A stretch of 7,710 nucleotides of DNA from CAYRVX01 sp964642165. Its GTDB lineage: Bacteria; Planctomycetota; Phycisphaerae; SM23-33. The DNA lies in NCBI GenBank assembly GCA_964642165.1, contig CAZXOC010000326.1:1-7710 (forward strand), in the 5' to 3' direction. A program made the translations under genes and the position numbers. Below the pieces are notes generated by a model. That model saw only the letters and a program-made list of their open reading frames with translations. It was not told the DNA's origin and did no database searches. Below are positions 7,401 to 7,710 of the stretch, piece by piece (within the stretch, counting starts at the first letter, position 1; each line of letters opens with the position of its first letter).

Positions 7401-7629
7401 CCGTCAGTTCGCCCGCCTGCCCTGTCTTCGATCCTGAGGCCTCAGACCGAAGGGAGCTTGTCGAAGGGCCGCAGCCGACGTGGACGATCAGCCCGCCCCG
7501 GACCCCCGCGAGCTTGAGGATCCGCTGCGCCTGCCGGGCCGACTGCTCACCTTTCGCCCGGGCCGCAAGGGCTCCGTGGGCAGGGACGACGCACGCGGCG
7601 GCAGCAACAAGGACACGCATGATTCTCAT
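4462..7629 (-). CDS. Exported methyltransferase-like / PQQ-like beta-propeller protein with three in-frame repeat insertions, upstream paralogue
   Basis: 1055 residues, first gene of the unit. The ATG at 7629 is preferred over the one three codons later because GGAG lies 8 bases upstream. The signal peptide (about 1-22, MRIMRVLV then an Ala-rich core, likely cleavage after ALA) predicts export. The SAM-methyltransferase-like domain (about 44-160) has VHVGCG (49-54), HGLDRSPANV (88-97) and LRVLAPRGVA (147-156). Its glycine-rich loop is split by a repeat-derived insert at 55-73. Propeller blades follow, for example ARDAFSGVLLW (253-263), LDAATGKTL (296-304) and VHPDTGEVRW (338-347). A Cys/His block spans 489-550, and WPMYRHD (601-607) opens the second propeller segment with HCLDARSGKPLW (655-666) and CLRAADGELVW (696-706). 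Further inserts lie at 739-746 and 961-977. Its order, motifs and end (FDGMIAAEGRLYLAT, 1030-1044) match the downstream neighbour throughout, so the pair arose by tandem duplication. Catalysis, ligand and partners are unknown. 'PQQ-like' describes the fold only. Confidence 0.92.
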   Translation of the reverse strand: MRIMRVLVAAAACVVPAHGALAARAKGEQSARQAQRILKLAGVRGGLIVHVGCGPSTSSLRSEASGSKTGQAGELTAALRANDRYLVHGLDRSPANVAKAREHIQSLGLYGPVSVDRFDAGRLPYTDNLVNLVVCGNPDDVPMAEVLRVLAPRGVACIRRNGEWTRTVKPWPGDIDEWTHFFHGSDNNAVARDTRVGPPRHLQWKAAPMWCRSHEFTSSIASMVTAKGRMCYVVDEGIVGQPRGVPALWRLVARDAFSGVLLWKRPLPGHISTRSLVAMGDKLYVAPGRRHALMILDAATGKTLKTCSGARDAAEIVATPGAVVVSVRRGTGSSVVAVHPDTGEVRWTHKARGLLADTLAARDGRVCYHNGREVVCRGLDDGKERWRAASKSGRGGMLIMQPGAVLFTASAGLQALAPDTGRALWKGPRVGGRPPNFFVADGLVWRALAGGYGRSFLWTPQEFRRSGYDPVSGEVKRTVEVARLITPGHHYRCYPPKATDRYLLLHKRGVEFVDLRGDNHMRHNWLRAPCRHGVVPANGLLYVPPSPCFCYPGVLVSGFNALAAGLQDRPEPKRSPAARLERGRAYGRIGDRKPWTGNSPWPMYRHDPRRSGRAGCALPAGLKRRWQVELGGALTPPVVADGRLCIADTDAHTVHCLDARSGKPLWRYAAGGRVDSAPTFHKRLVLFGSADGWVYCLRAADGELVWRFHAAPAERRIVAFGQVESAWPVHGSVMVHDDPSTGSGRALAYVTAGRSSYVDGGIRLYALRPETGEVVHKSHVWSGRPDVTKDAGRPFDIEGCRSDILVSDGADLYMLQMRFASDLTSKPAPRITKLGDREVGLHLMCQDGFLDKTWFNRTYWTYSRRWPGYYFSYKGPKSGQILVFDDTMTYGLHVFSQRRGHSPEFAPGTDGYELFADRNSNEPVLPPTEIGREKGLGYFRSQLPKWTLRIPVRVQAMVLSPSAGSPRPEGSGSKTVQAGEHLFVAGLPDVVPVEDPMAAFEGRMGSRLWVVSAADGKKLTEYKLDSVPVFDGMIAAEGRLYLATTGGRIVCMTGQ
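4691..4749 (-). repeat. In-frame palindromic repeat insertion, copy B
   Basis: On the minus strand it begins CCTTCGGCGGGCTC and aligns without gaps over 59 bases to copy A (46 of 59 identical by hand count), including a shared GGATCGAAGAC (4706-4716). It encodes residues 961-979 and part of 980. The neighbour reads VLAGDRLF where this protein reads VLS, then the insert, then AGEHLF, a net gain of 18 codons. The last 8 bases may be native rather than inserted. It contains the inverted repeat CCTCGG-C-CCGAGG. Confidence 0.75.
5392..5415 (-). repeat. In-frame palindromic repeat insertion, copy C (short form, 24 bases)
   Basis: On the minus strand it begins CCTTCGACGGGCTCGGGG and adds exactly eight codons (PSTGSGRA, residues 739-746). 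The neighbour goes from QDG directly to VVYFAAGR; this protein reads HDD, the insert, then LAYVTAGR. Its first 14 bases match copies A and B apart from two and one differences. Its end forms a perfect 14-base palindrome, GGCGAGCGCTCGCC (5386-5399), together with flanking gene sequence. Confidence 0.75.
7409..7467 (-). repeat. In-frame palindromic repeat insertion, copy A, inside the SAM-binding loop
   Basis: On the minus strand it begins CCTTCGACAAGCTC and encodes residues 55-73 plus part of 74. The neighbour reads GCGDGKLTAAL where this protein reads GCG, the insert, then ELTAAL, a net gain of 17 codons. A perfect 12-base palindrome, CTGAGGCCTCAG (7434-7445), sits at the centre of a longer imperfect hairpin whose arms start CTTCG and end CGAAG (7426-7452). 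Confidence 0.78.
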
Positions 7630-7637
7630 GACGCTAT

Positions 7638-7641
7638 CTCC
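7638..7641 (-). promoter_or_regulatory. Ribosome binding site of the upstream propeller gene
   Basis: GGAG lies 8 bases before the ATG at 7629. The alternative ATG at 7620 would be 17 bases away, so the site decides the start. Confidence 0.6.
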
Positions 7642-7710
7642 GGCGTTCGGACTTCCACGCGACGTTGACTCTACCCGACCGACCTCCGTTCCTGAAGCCC
7701 CGACCCGCAG
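7642..7710. other. Leader region, no gene or promoter recognised
   Basis: This stretch up to the window edge shows no convincing promoter boxes, hairpin terminator or RNA gene. Minus-strand frames here could include the tail of a preceding gene (one frame ends with TAG at 7671-7673), but too little is visible to call it. The promoter of the three-gene unit is either here without clear boxes or outside the window. Confidence 0.4.

Noticed and set aside
4465..7437. 990-codon plus-strand open frame opposite the upstream propeller gene
   Set aside because: Its translation is Ala/Gly/Arg/Pro/Val-rich with no recognisable domain, and the opposite strand encodes a coherent protein with a paralogue. 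Long antisense frames are expected at this GC content.
7630..7710. Upstream in-frame extension of the first propeller gene
   Set aside because: The frame is open to the window edge, but starting earlier would bury the signal peptide, and a GGAG is correctly spaced for the ATG at 7629.

Overview
This is a GC-rich window with every gene on the minus strand. It looks like chromosomal DNA of a planctomycete-type (PVC group) bacterium. That assignment is inferred from gene content: large exported PQQ-like beta-propeller proteins with a methyltransferase-like N-terminus, next to a Tat-exported Gfo/Idh/MocA oxidoreductase. I recognise this combination from Planctomycetota genomes, but no marker gene here proves the taxonomy.

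Reading in the direction of transcription (high to low coordinates): about 80 bases of leader (7710-7630) hold no recognisable gene. Next comes a 1055-residue exported protein (7629-4462), then after 21 bases a 1092-residue tandem paralogue (4440-1162). After another 40 bases comes a twin-arginine-exported Gfo/Idh/MocA-family protein (1121 to the window edge, C-terminus missing). The short gaps and common strand suggest one transcription unit. The two large proteins share one layout: Sec signal peptide, class I SAM-methyltransferase-like fold, PQQ-like propeller, a Cys/His-rich block, a second propeller segment opened by a WPMYR motif, and a shared C-terminal region. All three products are predicted to leave the cytoplasm. 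The substrate is unknown; a role in handling sugars or glycans outside the cytoplasm is a guess from the company such genes keep.

The most interesting signals are not gene identities. First, the upstream paralogue carries three in-frame insertions of a short palindromic element beginning CCTTCG-C--GCTC (about 51-59, 24 and 51-59 bases), all absent from its neighbour. All three are read in the same phase and encode Pro-Ser-(Thr/Ala)-rich loops. One sits inside the glycine-rich SAM-binding loop. Second, the oxidoreductase has Ala in place of both the Lys of the usual EKP/QKP motif and the Asp of the usual D-x-x-x-H motif, so it may be catalytically dead or repurposed.

The long plus-strand open frames opposite the genes are GC-driven shadows and are not annotated.
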